From: a virus
IMG/VR virus record: IMGVR_UViG_3300019758_000009
Coordinates: 1 to 64,000 of that record
Reading direction: 5' to 3' (one strand)
DNA: 64,000 bases
Part shown: positions 42,201-51,052 of the stretch, piece by piece
How positions within the stretch are numbered: the stretch's first letter is position 1
How the letters are laid out: the number at the start of each line of letters is the position of its first letter
Made by a program: the position numbers and the translations under genes
The notes under the pieces: model-generated
Seen by the model: only the letters and a program-made list of their open reading frames with translations
Told to the model about the DNA's origin: nothing
Databases searched by the model: none

Positions 42201-44235
42201 TAGCAATAATGATTTTGGAATAAACATAACCGCTGTAACCGGATCTACTTTATTTAGAGCGGCTACAGACAGCGCTCTTATAGCTGGATGGGAATTTAAC
42301 ACCGAAAAGATGTGGGGTGGGGCCGAATTTAGGTCTGGAGCAGGCGTGGAGATAAGTAACATCGATAAGCGTTTCATGACGTATAAAGATGCTAACAATT
42401 ACTCAAAGATGTACTACCAAGACCAGGATAACTGGGGTGTGCAGGGCGTGAATAATAACAGTGAGATATTCCATCTTGGAAGTAAAAATATAATAGGTGG
42501 ATGGCTCTTTTCAGACACAAAACTATCTAAAACTCTTCCAGACGGCAACTCTATGGCGCTTGGTGAATCAATAAGTTCACCGCTATATCAGGGGCTAGAG
42601 CTAAAAACACCAACTGGTGACGGCATTATTTTAGCCATGATGAGTACAGGCGGTGACTTTATATTTTCCGTTAAGAAAAACGGGGAAAGTATAATGAATA
42701 TAAGTCCGTTTGGAGCTAAAATAGCCGGATGGGATCTTAGTAGTTCAGGATTGTCATCCGGAGCCATAGAATTATCCAGCTCTGGCATGATAAGGCATGC
42801 GTTTGATGCATGGAGATTCAATTCAGATGGTTCAGGTGTGCTGGCCAGAGGTAATATATCATGGGATGCTAGCGGCAATGTATCTTTTTCTCCAAACGTA
42901 AAACTTGGATGGGGGCAAGTAGAAGATATGGGGATTAATAAGCCTATGATATTCAAAGATGACACCGTCAGAACGGTCCCAAAAGCTACAGATTTCGCCG
43001 GAGGTGTCAAATACACTATTACTACAAATACATCAGGTAAGGGGTTAATTAAGGTTCAATCGTCTGGAGATGGAGGTGAGATATTTGTAGGTCTTAATGG
43101 TTCTGAAGTAGGTATTATGAACGAAAATCTTGCCGATGAGACGAAATGGTACGGTTTTGAAGTAGACCTAGTGAAGGGCAGTAATTTAGTGTCTGTATGG
43201 ACAAAGGATGTCTATAGTGGGGGTCAAGTTATATCTGTAAAAATTTATGGTGATGGCGATTCTAAATTCTTAACACAGATAGATAGTAACGGTATATATA
43301 CAGGGACATTAACAGCTGACCAAGTAAACGCCGTTAGCATTAATGCTGACAGCATAAAAGCTGGAACTATATCAGCTAGCAGGATCGATACAGGAAGCAT
43401 AACCTCGTTGGGCAACATCACATCTGGATCTTTCAGCTTGGGAAGCGGTAAGTTTTCCGTCTCTGATGCTGGATTTTTAACAGCTAAAGAAGGAACAATA
43501 GGGGGGTTCAGGATTACAAGCTGGGAAATTGCAACATCCAACTTTTACACAGGTGGAGCGGACAACAGAATGGGTCTCAACGCATCAAACGGAACTTTAT
43601 ACATGCTAGATAGCGACAACAGGATGTCATCTGTCTCATCAGACGGTATACTAGCTAACAACGCAAAGATCCAGAACATATCAGGCACAAGCGGCATAAA
43701 ACTTAGATCATCACTGTCAGGCAGGGGGTATTCTACAGCAACTGAAGTATGGGAAGGCAACTCTCATAAAGAGTACATAGCTGGTGTGTATTGCTCTACA
43801 AATACACCGACTACTAACTCAGCTCCAGCTTACTCTATGTGGTCAGAAGGCACTTCAAGGCTTAATGGCGCTATAGTTAGTAGAGCTAGATTTTTGTCTG
43901 TCGCTAGCAATTCAAGTATCGATAAAGAGGATATAATGCGAAGTAATGTTATGGTAGTAAAATGTACCGGCACTACTGATCCATATCTGTACCTACCTTC
44001 ATCTTCGCAGATGAACAGATGGTTCGGGACCAGCTTAGGAGATATAACGTACAGGTTAACTATTATCAGCGAGCATGACTCAACTAGAAACTTCAGGCCA
44101 GCTAGATATTACCACTGGAATGGGGCGTACAGCGCTAATGGTGAGTTTTGGTTAGCCCAAGGAGATAGTGCGGAGTTTATCTACATATCACAAGGCACTG
44201 GCGGCTATTGGCAATACATAAATCACAGATCATAA
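39244..44235 (+). CDS. Giant tail tip/fibre protein with carbohydrate-binding modules (1663 aa)
   Basis: The N-terminal 300 residues look like a tail-tip attachment domain. At about 320-480 there is a beta-sandwich (TYTFSVWIKPSSSLG). Two copies of a module (GGWDIS ... NISWDNAGNVTF at about residues 640-700, and AGWDLS ... NISWDASGNVSF at about 1160-1220) are each followed by a different beta-sandwich: first a discoidin-like F5/8 domain (KPEYIQIDLGSIRKDIDYI), then another CBM-like one, and both end with YTG(S/T)(I/L)TADQVNA. It probably binds surface polysaccharide. A terminator follows. Confidence 0.75.
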   Translation: MALITSDRFKIAIGPDSNKVQGLHVGDVVLRKYYNNTTQFYSLLIVDEIGTNPTEGDFFIGKLIDGMEPGATGTELLDFVRVTSVMDTDRMGALYMTGSESNAPFLDVVDNLGRDASVFWPEGKDENVGYFMPDNAYASSYYNSTDRHFYIIKTSATPDSNSIQVKMKLEDKLSVGTKYLISYKYLCTTPASITSRISNSDSSQPSAMWTDDYINEWKYKAEVFECTYVGADTHFILSTGTAGVGSRLSISDFNIIPVDSLINRKSDLKSRIGKLYGVNDNVFGEIQGYGGYFKRLYATQDVNIAGTLTAGDANGFGNTFMAGRIRKNLLANSETVLGAGVRAVGAVINTKAPTKLTDNATRYTISTGTSSPQITTTAEIQAGKTYTFSVWIKPSSSLGVSCDRFKVIFHAPPLKGLYDSNYKISSGDLKFEEWSRISVTGTFSGTGIHPAQCIIDIDRLAAENGTIDVWGWQVEEGDLATSYQKTDNVISSSDDYGMWANRGGFGGTMQNPLLKLNSDGTIIGGDNKLILRPDGSAEFNGEVVIKDSLGNPMDVEAVMDSKISTYDTSLGALAKKDSVTEAFIDNNAISLSKLGVTVISGGKIKTDILNAVEIQTATVTAAKINGLTCTFGQGTIGGWDISPTSLSKGNIVISSDGEIRNTTGAWMFRNLGSGIIANGNISWDNAGNVTFTDAVKLNWANSANGIEFRYIRDWQNGSTVNTGNYWYNVSVFSGSEDIAIGATIIASATSGNLERIVDGVTDGSTGYGGMPGITKPEYIQIDLGSIRKDIDYIQLYPYFNDGRTFHDTKTEVSKDGVTWVTVLDSKVSGTWATSPLGKRISINDNSRLTKITNAGIYTGSITADQVNAARVTVLGDVTAGSFNIGTGKFSVTSEGALTASGADISGKITASSGKIANWNILDNELRYEDNSDGLGVRRISLKAVPPGQPVSGTGGAGLSFYSGAPAPGMRAMQVGQVCNKGTFGNYSNNDFGINITAVTGSTLFRAATDSALIAGWEFNTEKMWGGAEFRSGAGVEISNIDKRFMTYKDANNYSKMYYQDQDNWGVQGVNNNSEIFHLGSKNIIGGWLFSDTKLSKTLPDGNSMALGESISSPLYQGLELKTPTGDGIILAMMSTGGDFIFSVKKNGESIMNISPFGAKIAGWDLSSSGLSSGAIELSSSGMIRHAFDAWRFNSDGSGVLARGNISWDASGNVSFSPNVKLGWGQVEDMGINKPMIFKDDTVRTVPKATDFAGGVKYTITTNTSGKGLIKVQSSGDGGEIFVGLNGSEVGIMNENLADETKWYGFEVDLVKGSNLVSVWTKDVYSGGQVISVKIYGDGDSKFLTQIDSNGIYTGTLTADQVNAVSINADSIKAGTISASRIDTGSITSLGNITSGSFSLGSGKFSVSDAGFLTAKEGTIGGFRITSWEIATSNFYTGGADNRMGLNASNGTLYMLDSDNRMSSVSSDGILANNAKIQNISGTSGIKLRSSLSGRGYSTATEVWEGNSHKEYIAGVYCSTNTPTTNSAPAYSMWSEGTSRLNGAIVSRARFLSVASNSSIDKEDIMRSNVMVVKCTGTTDPYLYLPSSSQMNRWFGTSLGDITYRLTIISEHDSTRNFRPARYYHWNGAYSANGEFWLAQGDSAEFIYISQGTGGYWQYINHRS

Positions 44236-44247
44236 CAAAGCAAACAC

Positions 44248-44272
44248 AGGGGCGGGTAACTGCCCCTTTTTG
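44248..44272 (+). terminator. Rho-independent terminator after giant fibre gene
   Basis: AGGGGC/GCCCCT stem with an 8-nt loop, then TTTT on the plus strand. Confidence 0.8.
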
Positions 44273-44284
44273 CGCTTTTTACCA

Positions 44285-44297
44285 CTACTTATTATTA
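44285..44297 (+). promoter_or_regulatory. Late-promoter-like motif
   Basis: CTACTTATTATTA ends 22 nt before the ATG at 44319 and follows a terminator; its continuation TAACAAAAACA matches the motif before 47602. Confidence 0.4.
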
Positions 44298-44318
44298 TAA
44301 CAAAAACATACTTACAGC

Positions 44319-44954
44319 ATGAGAAAAGATATAGTAATGGACATCGATAACGGCGACATAGCCCTAAGAGACAAGCCTCCGGCTTACTCCACATCTTTAA
44401 AGTGGGTAAATGAGGATGATTTCTTTATATACGGCGACTGCACGCTTGAGGCGCCAGCAACACTCCAAAATCTAACAGGAGGGATCGGTGTTTATGTGCC
44501 ACAAAAAGACTCACTGAAACCCATAAAAATAAAATTCACAACAGTATCAGGCAGAGGGGACGTGGAAAGCACAGGATATTTAAGTGTAAATAATTTAAAA
44601 AAAGAGACCATTACCGGAGCATCTATGGTAATAGTTTCCAATGATTTATTCTTCAGGGTCTACCTAACTCCTGGCAGCGAAGTGTTTACACTTACATCAG
44701 GATACCTGCATGATCTAACCGTAGACGAATCAATGATACAGAACGAGTATTTTTTACTAGTATCTGACCCATCTGCTCTTTATCAGTACCCCTTAACAGG
44801 AGTAGGGATAAGGAAATTTTTAAATGGTAACATCCGGCGATCTAGCTTACCACAGAAGATACAGTCTGAATTCACTCTAGATGGTATGAATGTAGAAAAA
44901 ATACAATACAACGAAGAAACAGACGAGATAATAACCCAATCAACTGAGAACTAA
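44319..44954 (+). CDS. Baseplate-region protein (211 aa)
   Basis: A beta-rich 211-aa protein whose C-terminus (LPQKIQSEFTLDGMNVEKI) recalls the end of Mu gp46-like baseplate proteins, though the match is weak. It overlaps the start of the LysM-containing gene by one base (TAATG). No firm family. Confidence 0.5.
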   Translation: MRKDIVMDIDNGDIALRDKPPAYSTSLKWVNEDDFFIYGDCTLEAPATLQNLTGGIGVYVPQKDSLKPIKIKFTTVSGRGDVESTGYLSVNNLKKETITGASMVIVSNDLFFRVYLTPGSEVFTLTSGYLHDLTVDESMIQNEYFLLVSDPSALYQYPLTGVGIRKFLNGNIRRSSLPQKIQSEFTLDGMNVEKIQYNEETDEIITQSTEN

Positions 44955-47326
44955 TGGAAACATATGAAGTAAAATACGGACAAACAATATTTGACGTAGC
45001 ACTCCAGGTTTATGGAGATATATCAGGGATTGGGGATTTGCTGAAAAATAACAAAACACTAAATTTCGGTTCAGTGTTAAGCGAAGGAGATAAGATCCTG
45101 TATGACGCCAACAACGCTATAAACTCTACAGTGGTTAAGTATTTCGATAAAAATAACCTTACTGTATCAAACGGTGAGGGCTATATTTATTTTAAAGAAA
45201 CAGAAGAAACTATTAGGGCGCTTGTATTTATCGATCAAGAACTAATGAGTATCAACTGGCAGCTATCAGGCACTGGAACTATACTATTTGACTGGGGAGA
45301 TGACACCGACATAGAGGCCATTCCTTTATCCAGCGCCCCAAAATACATCACTCACAGCATGAACTCTCTTGTGTCCGCGAATTACGATTTTAGAAAAATT
45401 AGAATATACGGGAATTTTACACTGACTACATTCAACGCTGAAGGCAGCGGCATAGAAAAGTTATTCGCAATAAACGAATTCAGTACCGAACATATTGACC
45501 TATCAAACAACAGCAAATGCACAAACATAGGGTTCGCCAGCATCGCTAAAGACGCGACAACTATTAAGCTATCAAGAATAAAAGTTGGCGACTTACTGCC
45601 TTTGGTATCTCAAGAAAAAATGTCTAATTTATGGATTGATAACGCAACAATAACGCAGGACACTTTAGATAATTACTTTATTGGATTGGTCAAAAATTAC
45701 CAATCTAGGCCAGCGTGCAATGTGAGGATGTGGGGCAATGCATCGCCATCCGGAATATATCAAAAGCCGGATGTGTTATATGACCCACAGACCGGACTTG
45801 AAGCCATGTGGGTCTTAGAAAACGAAAGGGGTTGGTCCATACAGGAAATAATTTCACCACCTAAAGAAGAAAGTATAAATAGAAGGCTAGATAGTAGAGT
45901 GGGTGCTAACATAATAGATAGTGCTGGAGGCCAAAACGCGCTATTATGCTTACCTGTCAGCAAATTCACCAGCTCACAACTAAGCGATGTGATTACAAAC
46001 ATAAACGCAGCCACTATAAATCACATAAAGCTAAAAGTGATGATAGAGGCCTTGCCTGTGTCCAGAGGGACTATAATTGGAGCTTTAGATGACACGAACG
46101 GCAGTTTCTTTTCTGTGGACATCTTACCTGATGGAAGAATAGAGTTCTCTCATGGCCCAGCTGTGTTCACCACTACAGCTTCAATACATGATGGCAGTGA
46201 TCATTTGATAGAAATAGACGCCTCAAGTGGAGAAGGCATGGTATGTTCTATAGACGAAGAGGTATTATCGCAGCTACCCCCTCAAGGGGATAACACGAAC
46301 TCATTCGTATCTATAGGATGCCTATATAGTTCATCAGGCACCAAAACTAAACATATTGACGCTTTGGTCTGGGATGTTGAATTATCATTTGGTAACTACA
46401 AACTGCCATTACCTCACCTTATGTATGATGTGATGACAAAAACTAAGTACACCGCAAATGCAGTAACAGAAAGGATTATATCTCCAATTATAAGTGGAGT
46501 ACCTAACAACGGTGGGAGCGAATACATGTTGCTTCACGGAGCTATAGCTAGGCGGCCTAACAGCTTACTTACTGGGTATTCGGAAAAAATTGGTGACGGT
46601 ACACTTAATCCGTTCTGGAGTGAAGCTAATATTTCTGTAGTTAAACATGCTTCAAAAAAGATGTTATTAACAGGACTGATGAAGGTCACTCAAGCTGCCA
46701 AAGATATGGGCGCGTCAGCCGTAATTAGGTGCGAGTACTTCAACGCGGCCAACGTAAGTTTAGGTAGCAGTGAATTATTATCAACATCAACAAGTTACAG
46801 CAGGCATTCTACAGAGATACTGCTACCAGCCACTACTGATTATGTGACTCTAACGTCACATCATAATCCTGACATCATAACAGATGGGACAGCTTATGTA
46901 AAAGAAGTATCGCTGACGCCTGTAATTCCAGAGTTCATACCTAACTCCGTAGACGGAGAAATACTTATACCTCTACTTACAGGAGATACACCGATACCCG
47001 GCGGTGAATTTTTAAACTTGACACCATTAGATATAATTTTCGGGGAAGGAGCTAGTATACAGAACTACATATGGGATAAGTCCAGAACCGATATATGGTC
47101 AAACAACGTCAGAAGCTCAGAATGCTATGACCCCGCAGATAAAACGCGGTGGTGCATGCCTGAGTTAAGCCAGAAGTTCATATATAACAATATTGAAACG
47201 TCATTCTTGTACATACCATGGATCAAGGTGTCGGGAGGGAAAATAGAAGATATATTCCAATACCCAGAGCCATTGACTGGAGACGATAAGAACCGATGCA
47301 ACAGATACGTTCACTTAACAACATAA
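44954..47326 (+). CDS. Large tail protein with N-terminal LysM and C-terminal adhesin domains (790 aa)
   Basis: Residues 1-50 (YEVKYGQTIFDVALQVYGD, then LSEGDKI) form a LysM domain as in baseplate proteins of the gpX/gp53 kind. Residues 90-270 contain leucine-spaced repeats (LSNNSKCTNIGF). Residues 315-480 read like a LamG/concanavalin sandwich, and 510-650 like another carbohydrate-binding sandwich. It may link the tail tube to a receptor-binding element. Fusion of a tube-binding LysM to adhesin modules is uncommon. Confidence 0.6.
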   Translation: METYEVKYGQTIFDVALQVYGDISGIGDLLKNNKTLNFGSVLSEGDKILYDANNAINSTVVKYFDKNNLTVSNGEGYIYFKETEETIRALVFIDQELMSINWQLSGTGTILFDWGDDTDIEAIPLSSAPKYITHSMNSLVSANYDFRKIRIYGNFTLTTFNAEGSGIEKLFAINEFSTEHIDLSNNSKCTNIGFASIAKDATTIKLSRIKVGDLLPLVSQEKMSNLWIDNATITQDTLDNYFIGLVKNYQSRPACNVRMWGNASPSGIYQKPDVLYDPQTGLEAMWVLENERGWSIQEIISPPKEESINRRLDSRVGANIIDSAGGQNALLCLPVSKFTSSQLSDVITNINAATINHIKLKVMIEALPVSRGTIIGALDDTNGSFFSVDILPDGRIEFSHGPAVFTTTASIHDGSDHLIEIDASSGEGMVCSIDEEVLSQLPPQGDNTNSFVSIGCLYSSSGTKTKHIDALVWDVELSFGNYKLPLPHLMYDVMTKTKYTANAVTERIISPIISGVPNNGGSEYMLLHGAIARRPNSLLTGYSEKIGDGTLNPFWSEANISVVKHASKKMLLTGLMKVTQAAKDMGASAVIRCEYFNAANVSLGSSELLSTSTSYSRHSTEILLPATTDYVTLTSHHNPDIITDGTAYVKEVSLTPVIPEFIPNSVDGEILIPLLTGDTPIPGGEFLNLTPLDIIFGEGASIQNYIWDKSRTDIWSNNVRSSECYDPADKTRWCMPELSQKFIYNNIETSFLYIPWIKVSGGKIEDIFQYPEPLTGDDKNRCNRYVHLTT

Positions 47327-47330
47327 AAAC

Positions 47331-47561
47331 ATGAAACAAACTTTAAAATCTTTACTTAGCAATAACCCCAACGTATCCAGCAAAAGAGTTGCTGGATTTG
47401 GTGGGTGGGTTATTTTTTGTGGTATTATCCTCGGGTCATTTATATTCAGTTTAAATATAAACGACAAACAGGAATCATTAATGGAAACATTAGCATATTC
47501 ATCTGTAGTACTTATAGCTGGAGGGACTCTGGAAACTGTTTTTAGAAGAAAACAAAAGTAA
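47331..47561 (+). CDS. Small membrane protein, candidate holin
   Basis: The 76-aa protein has two predicted membrane segments (about residues 22-43, VAGFGGWVIFCGIILGSFIF, and 53-68, LAYSSVVLIAGGTLE), a basic C-terminus (RRKQK) and NPNVSSKR at the start, as in common small phage holins. It would let the M15 endolysin reach the cell wall, but lies far from it and inside the baseplate genes, so the call is tentative. Confidence 0.55.
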   Translation: MKQTLKSLLSNNPNVSSKRVAGFGGWVIFCGIILGSFIFSLNINDKQESLMETLAYSSVVLIAGGTLETVFRRKQK

Positions 47562-47571
47562 CAATTAAATA

Positions 47572-47581
47572 CTACTTTTAA
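47572..47581 (+). promoter_or_regulatory. Late-promoter-like motif
   Basis: CTACTTTTAA ends 21 nt before the ATG at 47602; the next bases ATATAACAAAAACAC resemble the sites at 26192 and 44285. Confidence 0.4.
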
Positions 47582-47601
47582 ATATAACAAAAACACTTTT
47601 T

Positions 47602-48486
47602 ATGGCAACACCAATCAAGACTATTCAAGATACAATAATCGCAGCAAAAAACTCCAAGCTTGAATTATCAGAAATAGAGAGCGATTCTAAGGTCTCTATA
47701 TTCAACGCGTGGGCATATGCTGTGGCTGTAGCTATACACTCACTTGAGGTTATACTAGATCTATTTAAAAATGAGATAAATTCTATTCTTGATTCAAAAG
47801 AAATGGGCGTGCCTCAATATTACGTGAACAAAGCGTACTCTTTTCAGGATGGGGACACAATTGAAGTGTCTGCAGACGGGCTAACAGTAGCTTATCCCGT
47901 CGAAGACGTATCAAAGCAGATAATTACAAGAGCTTCGTACGAGGAAACAAACATATCTGCCCAGAACAACGATAAATTATTATTGCTTAAAGTAGCAAAG
48001 GGCGATGTAGGAGCTCTTGAGCCTCTTTCTTCAGAACAAATGGTAAGGTTCACAGCTTATATTAATGCTATGAAATTTGCAGGAACGAACATTCAGCCTG
48101 TAAGTAAAATAGGAGATATATTACTGCCGAGGTTCACAGTATATCATGACGGGACACTTCCAGACTCAGTTATTTTAGCAGGAGTGGAAGAAGCGATACA
48201 TAACTTCTTGATAAATCTATCGTTTGATTCAGCAATGTACGTGTCTAAATTATTCGATGCAGTACAAGGAGTTAGTAATGTTACAGACGTGTATGTAGAC
48301 CAATCTGCAGTTCCGGCCCAAGGGGTGTTCTTAAGGGATTTCGATGATAATGGAGTAATGCAAGCAGAGAAAAAAATAGAAAGGTACACGCACCTCACTT
48401 CCGGATATATGAGGGAATCGACTAAAAAGGGCCAAGAGCTAACGGTCGGGAACTTCAGTGATTCATTAATCATAAAATCGGAATAA
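47602..48486 (+). CDS. Probable baseplate J-like protein
   Basis: The 294-aa protein has the baseplate J style: an early AWAYAVAVAIHSLEVILDLFK helix, a central beta segment, then VEEAIHNFLINLSFDSAMYVSKLFDAV and a conserved-looking VSNVTDVYVD. Position before another wedge-like gene supports the call. Moderately certain. Confidence 0.6.
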   Translation: MATPIKTIQDTIIAAKNSKLELSEIESDSKVSIFNAWAYAVAVAIHSLEVILDLFKNEINSILDSKEMGVPQYYVNKAYSFQDGDTIEVSADGLTVAYPVEDVSKQIITRASYEETNISAQNNDKLLLLKVAKGDVGALEPLSSEQMVRFTAYINAMKFAGTNIQPVSKIGDILLPRFTVYHDGTLPDSVILAGVEEAIHNFLINLSFDSAMYVSKLFDAVQGVSNVTDVYVDQSAVPAQGVFLRDFDDNGVMQAEKKIERYTHLTSGYMRESTKKGQELTVGNFSDSLIIKSE

Positions 48487-49022
48487 TGAGCAGATTTAAA
48501 TTATATGTTGACAGGATTATCAATATGGTAACCCCGCCACCTATGAGAGGTAGGGACAATATACTCTGGATTCAGAGTATGGTGTCCCCCTTAAAGACTA
48601 TTAATGACGCCTTTCAAGTATTTGCCAGAGAAAAGAAGATAGAGGCCAGTGTAACTTCCGTGGTTATCCATTTCGAGTGGTATCTTAACTACAAATTTAG
48701 TAAGTACTTCACAAATCAGAATGACAAAATCACGCTTGCTCACTACGGGGATTTGGGGGTACCTGTTTTTGATGACGGAGAAACCGGAGAGATACCTGAT
48801 TTGGTATGGGGAGAGAACGAAGACTGGTCATTAGCTCCAGAGGATGAAAAACCGAACCCGTATTACGATGAATTTGAATCACTAGCAGCTATCGGGGCCT
48901 CCTTTAAGGTGCTAGTTCCTGAAGTATCTATACTGCATCACCAGTTTGACATTATGCTGAGAGCAGAAATAGACAAATACAGATTAAGCGGCAAGACTTA
49001 TAACATAGAACATAATTTATAA
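48486..49022 (+). CDS. Baseplate wedge-like protein (178 aa)
   Basis: It follows the J-like gene with a one-base overlap, where Mu-like phages encode a second wedge protein. Content is alpha/beta with DAFQVFAREKKIEASV and a Trp-rich acidic middle. No motif is diagnostic; call by position. Confidence 0.5.
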   Translation: MSRFKLYVDRIINMVTPPPMRGRDNILWIQSMVSPLKTINDAFQVFAREKKIEASVTSVVIHFEWYLNYKFSKYFTNQNDKITLAHYGDLGVPVFDDGETGEIPDLVWGENEDWSLAPEDEKPNPYYDEFESLAAIGASFKVLVPEVSILHHQFDIMLRAEIDKYRLSGKTYNIEHNL

Positions 49023-49031
49023 AATAAACAT

Positions 49032-50912
49032 ATGAAGGAATACGAAGCGCTGGTAGGCGGTAGGTTTACCTACAAACAAGACTGGAGGCATATCCAAGAC
49101 CTTGCTTTATCCATCTCACAGATATTTACAGATTGCGACAGCTTTATCGTATCAGGATGCGAGATAACTGGAGCCATTGGAAATAGATCCATAGCCCCAG
49201 GTTATATTTGGATGAATAAAAAAATAAGGTACTTCGAAGGTAAGGCCAATATAAATTTAGCTGACCCTAATTACCTCGTTGAAGACACAGTGGCTATACC
49301 TATAAAATATAGCGGAGGAGGAACAAAGGTAGGTGGGTACGATCATAGAGTAATATGGTCTGACATTACCCCTGGAGCCGGCACCGAATTCATTCCAGTT
49401 CCAGTGGACGGGGCATTGCCTACGTTAAATGATAAGTTTTTTGGAAAGTACGCCATACTATCTAATACCTCATCTTCTCAGCAGACAATAGCTAAACTCT
49501 TAGTGTTACAGGATAGCTTAAGCGTAAAAGGGGCTGTAAACATAGGTAATGGGGCGATAGGTAAAGACTTAAGTGTTCACAGAACAGATTCAAGCGGGAA
49601 AGTATCTAAGATCGTAAACTCAATCAGTACCGATGGCGTTGGGGCTATCCAGGCTCACTATGATAATAAAAAAATAGGAGAGATGGCATTTAACCCAACA
49701 GCCAAAGAGTATACGCTTAAGATAAATGACGTAAGCCAAATATCTGTAACAGAGTCAGCTATAGTGCTAAAATCCTTAACAAGTGAAGGAGTTATTAAAA
49801 ACGCCGATATTTCCATAAGTGGGAATTCAATAAATAAAACTAGCGGCGACAATGACACCAGCGATCTAAGGTTAAATTACTCAGGATATAATGGCGGGGT
49901 AACTAGATTCAGAGATACATCGCTTTATGATGGTAAAAATGGCTTAATAGCCAAATTTTCTGGCTCTACAAAAACATTTACTCACTATGGCACTGTAGTT
50001 CAAGCCAGCAGTGATCAAATAGGGGTAAAGATACAGGAAAAAACAAAAATAAAAACTGACGCCAGCCTACTGAAGTCCATTGATTGGTACGATAAAGATG
50101 ATGCGGTAATGTTTAGGTTTGGGTATATCTCAAATTCAGATCAGAATATTACATTAGATAATTCTGGCGTTGGAGATATAGTTATCGCTCCTAAGCAATA
50201 TCTAAAATCAACCACTCCAATTATGGAGCAGGGTGAGTTATTGTCCAATAGGTACGCGTCAAAAACTGACTTACCTACCAGTTTAGATACAAAGGTAGAT
50301 AAGGTGGCTGGGTACTCATTGACAAAAAACGATTTCACTGATACCCTTAAAGCCAAGCTCGATGACTTCAATTATGGAGCCGTAGGAATAGGTAATCCGG
50401 GATTAGTGACAGGAGGGCAGGTATCTAATGAAATTAGAAAAAGACTTGTTATAGCTGAAAATCTTAATGATATACCTGATAAGACCACAGCAAGAAACAA
50501 CTTGGATGTACCAAGAAAGGGGGACTCATACCTTAAAAGCCAGACATACTCAAAAGGGGAGACGTACTCACGCTCAGAAGCTGACACGAAATTCCAAACA
50601 GCCTTAGTTGATACTGGATGGATAGATGCCGGAAACCCTGGAACCACCTCTGAGATGCATGTCAAAGTGAGGCAAATAGGGAACATTGTAAATATCACTG
50701 GAGTGAGTGGTTCAAATACTTTCGGGACAACATTATTCTCCATACCAGATGCAATTGCCCCTCCTCCATTTACGACAGGATTAAAATTAGGAAGCCCTAT
50801 ATCTGGCTCAGAACTAACACTTGTATGCATAGCTAACGGTAGAAACTTCCAGGTCATGCAAGCAGGGTCATCTTTAGCAATACAATATATAAACATAACT
50901 TACTTCGTATGA
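49032..50912 (+). CDS. Tail fibre protein (626 aa)
   Basis: The N-terminal 200 residues look like a baseplate-binding domain (SCEITGAIGNRSIAPGYIWM-type pattern from phage fibres), followed by a long beta-rich repetitive shaft, a coiled segment (SKTDLPTSLDTKVDKVAGYS), SKGETYSRSEADTKFQ and a final globular tip with ITGVSGSNTFGTTLF. It is the last virion gene before the nucleotide genes. Likely a receptor-binding fibre. Confidence 0.75.
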   Translation: MKEYEALVGGRFTYKQDWRHIQDLALSISQIFTDCDSFIVSGCEITGAIGNRSIAPGYIWMNKKIRYFEGKANINLADPNYLVEDTVAIPIKYSGGGTKVGGYDHRVIWSDITPGAGTEFIPVPVDGALPTLNDKFFGKYAILSNTSSSQQTIAKLLVLQDSLSVKGAVNIGNGAIGKDLSVHRTDSSGKVSKIVNSISTDGVGAIQAHYDNKKIGEMAFNPTAKEYTLKINDVSQISVTESAIVLKSLTSEGVIKNADISISGNSINKTSGDNDTSDLRLNYSGYNGGVTRFRDTSLYDGKNGLIAKFSGSTKTFTHYGTVVQASSDQIGVKIQEKTKIKTDASLLKSIDWYDKDDAVMFRFGYISNSDQNITLDNSGVGDIVIAPKQYLKSTTPIMEQGELLSNRYASKTDLPTSLDTKVDKVAGYSLTKNDFTDTLKAKLDDFNYGAVGIGNPGLVTGGQVSNEIRKRLVIAENLNDIPDKTTARNNLDVPRKGDSYLKSQTYSKGETYSRSEADTKFQTALVDTGWIDAGNPGTTSEMHVKVRQIGNIVNITGVSGSNTFGTTLFSIPDAIAPPPFTTGLKLGSPISGSELTLVCIANGRNFQVMQAGSSLAIQYINITYFV

Positions 50913-51052
50913 GACATTTAGGAAATATCAGAAAACAAAACAAAAGCATAGAAAATGCCGACAAAGCCAAGCAAGCTGCAAGGAACGCGGACAACAAGCC
51001 CCGGGCTAAGAAAAAGCCAACTGAAGGGAAGGCCTCCGGGAACAAGGCTTAA
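50909..51052 (+). CDS. Small basic protein (47 aa), overlapping next frame
   Basis: The ATG overlaps the stop of the fibre gene (ATGA). The product is Lys/Ala/Asn-rich (NADKAKQAARNADNKPRAKK) and likely unfolded. It overlaps the 141-aa frame at 50955-51380 by 98 bp in another phase. One of the two N-termini may be wrong. Confidence 0.5.
   Translation: MRHLGNIRKQNKSIENADKAKQAARNADNKPRAKKKPTEGKASGNKA

Noticed and set aside
40728-43760. Long leftward frames opposite the giant fibre gene (up to 215 aa)
   Set aside because: They are antisense shadows produced by the codon bias of the fibre gene; no start contexts or domains.
22799-50912. A terminase gene
   Set aside because: None of the products shows terminase ATPase or nuclease motifs; it is presumably outside the window.
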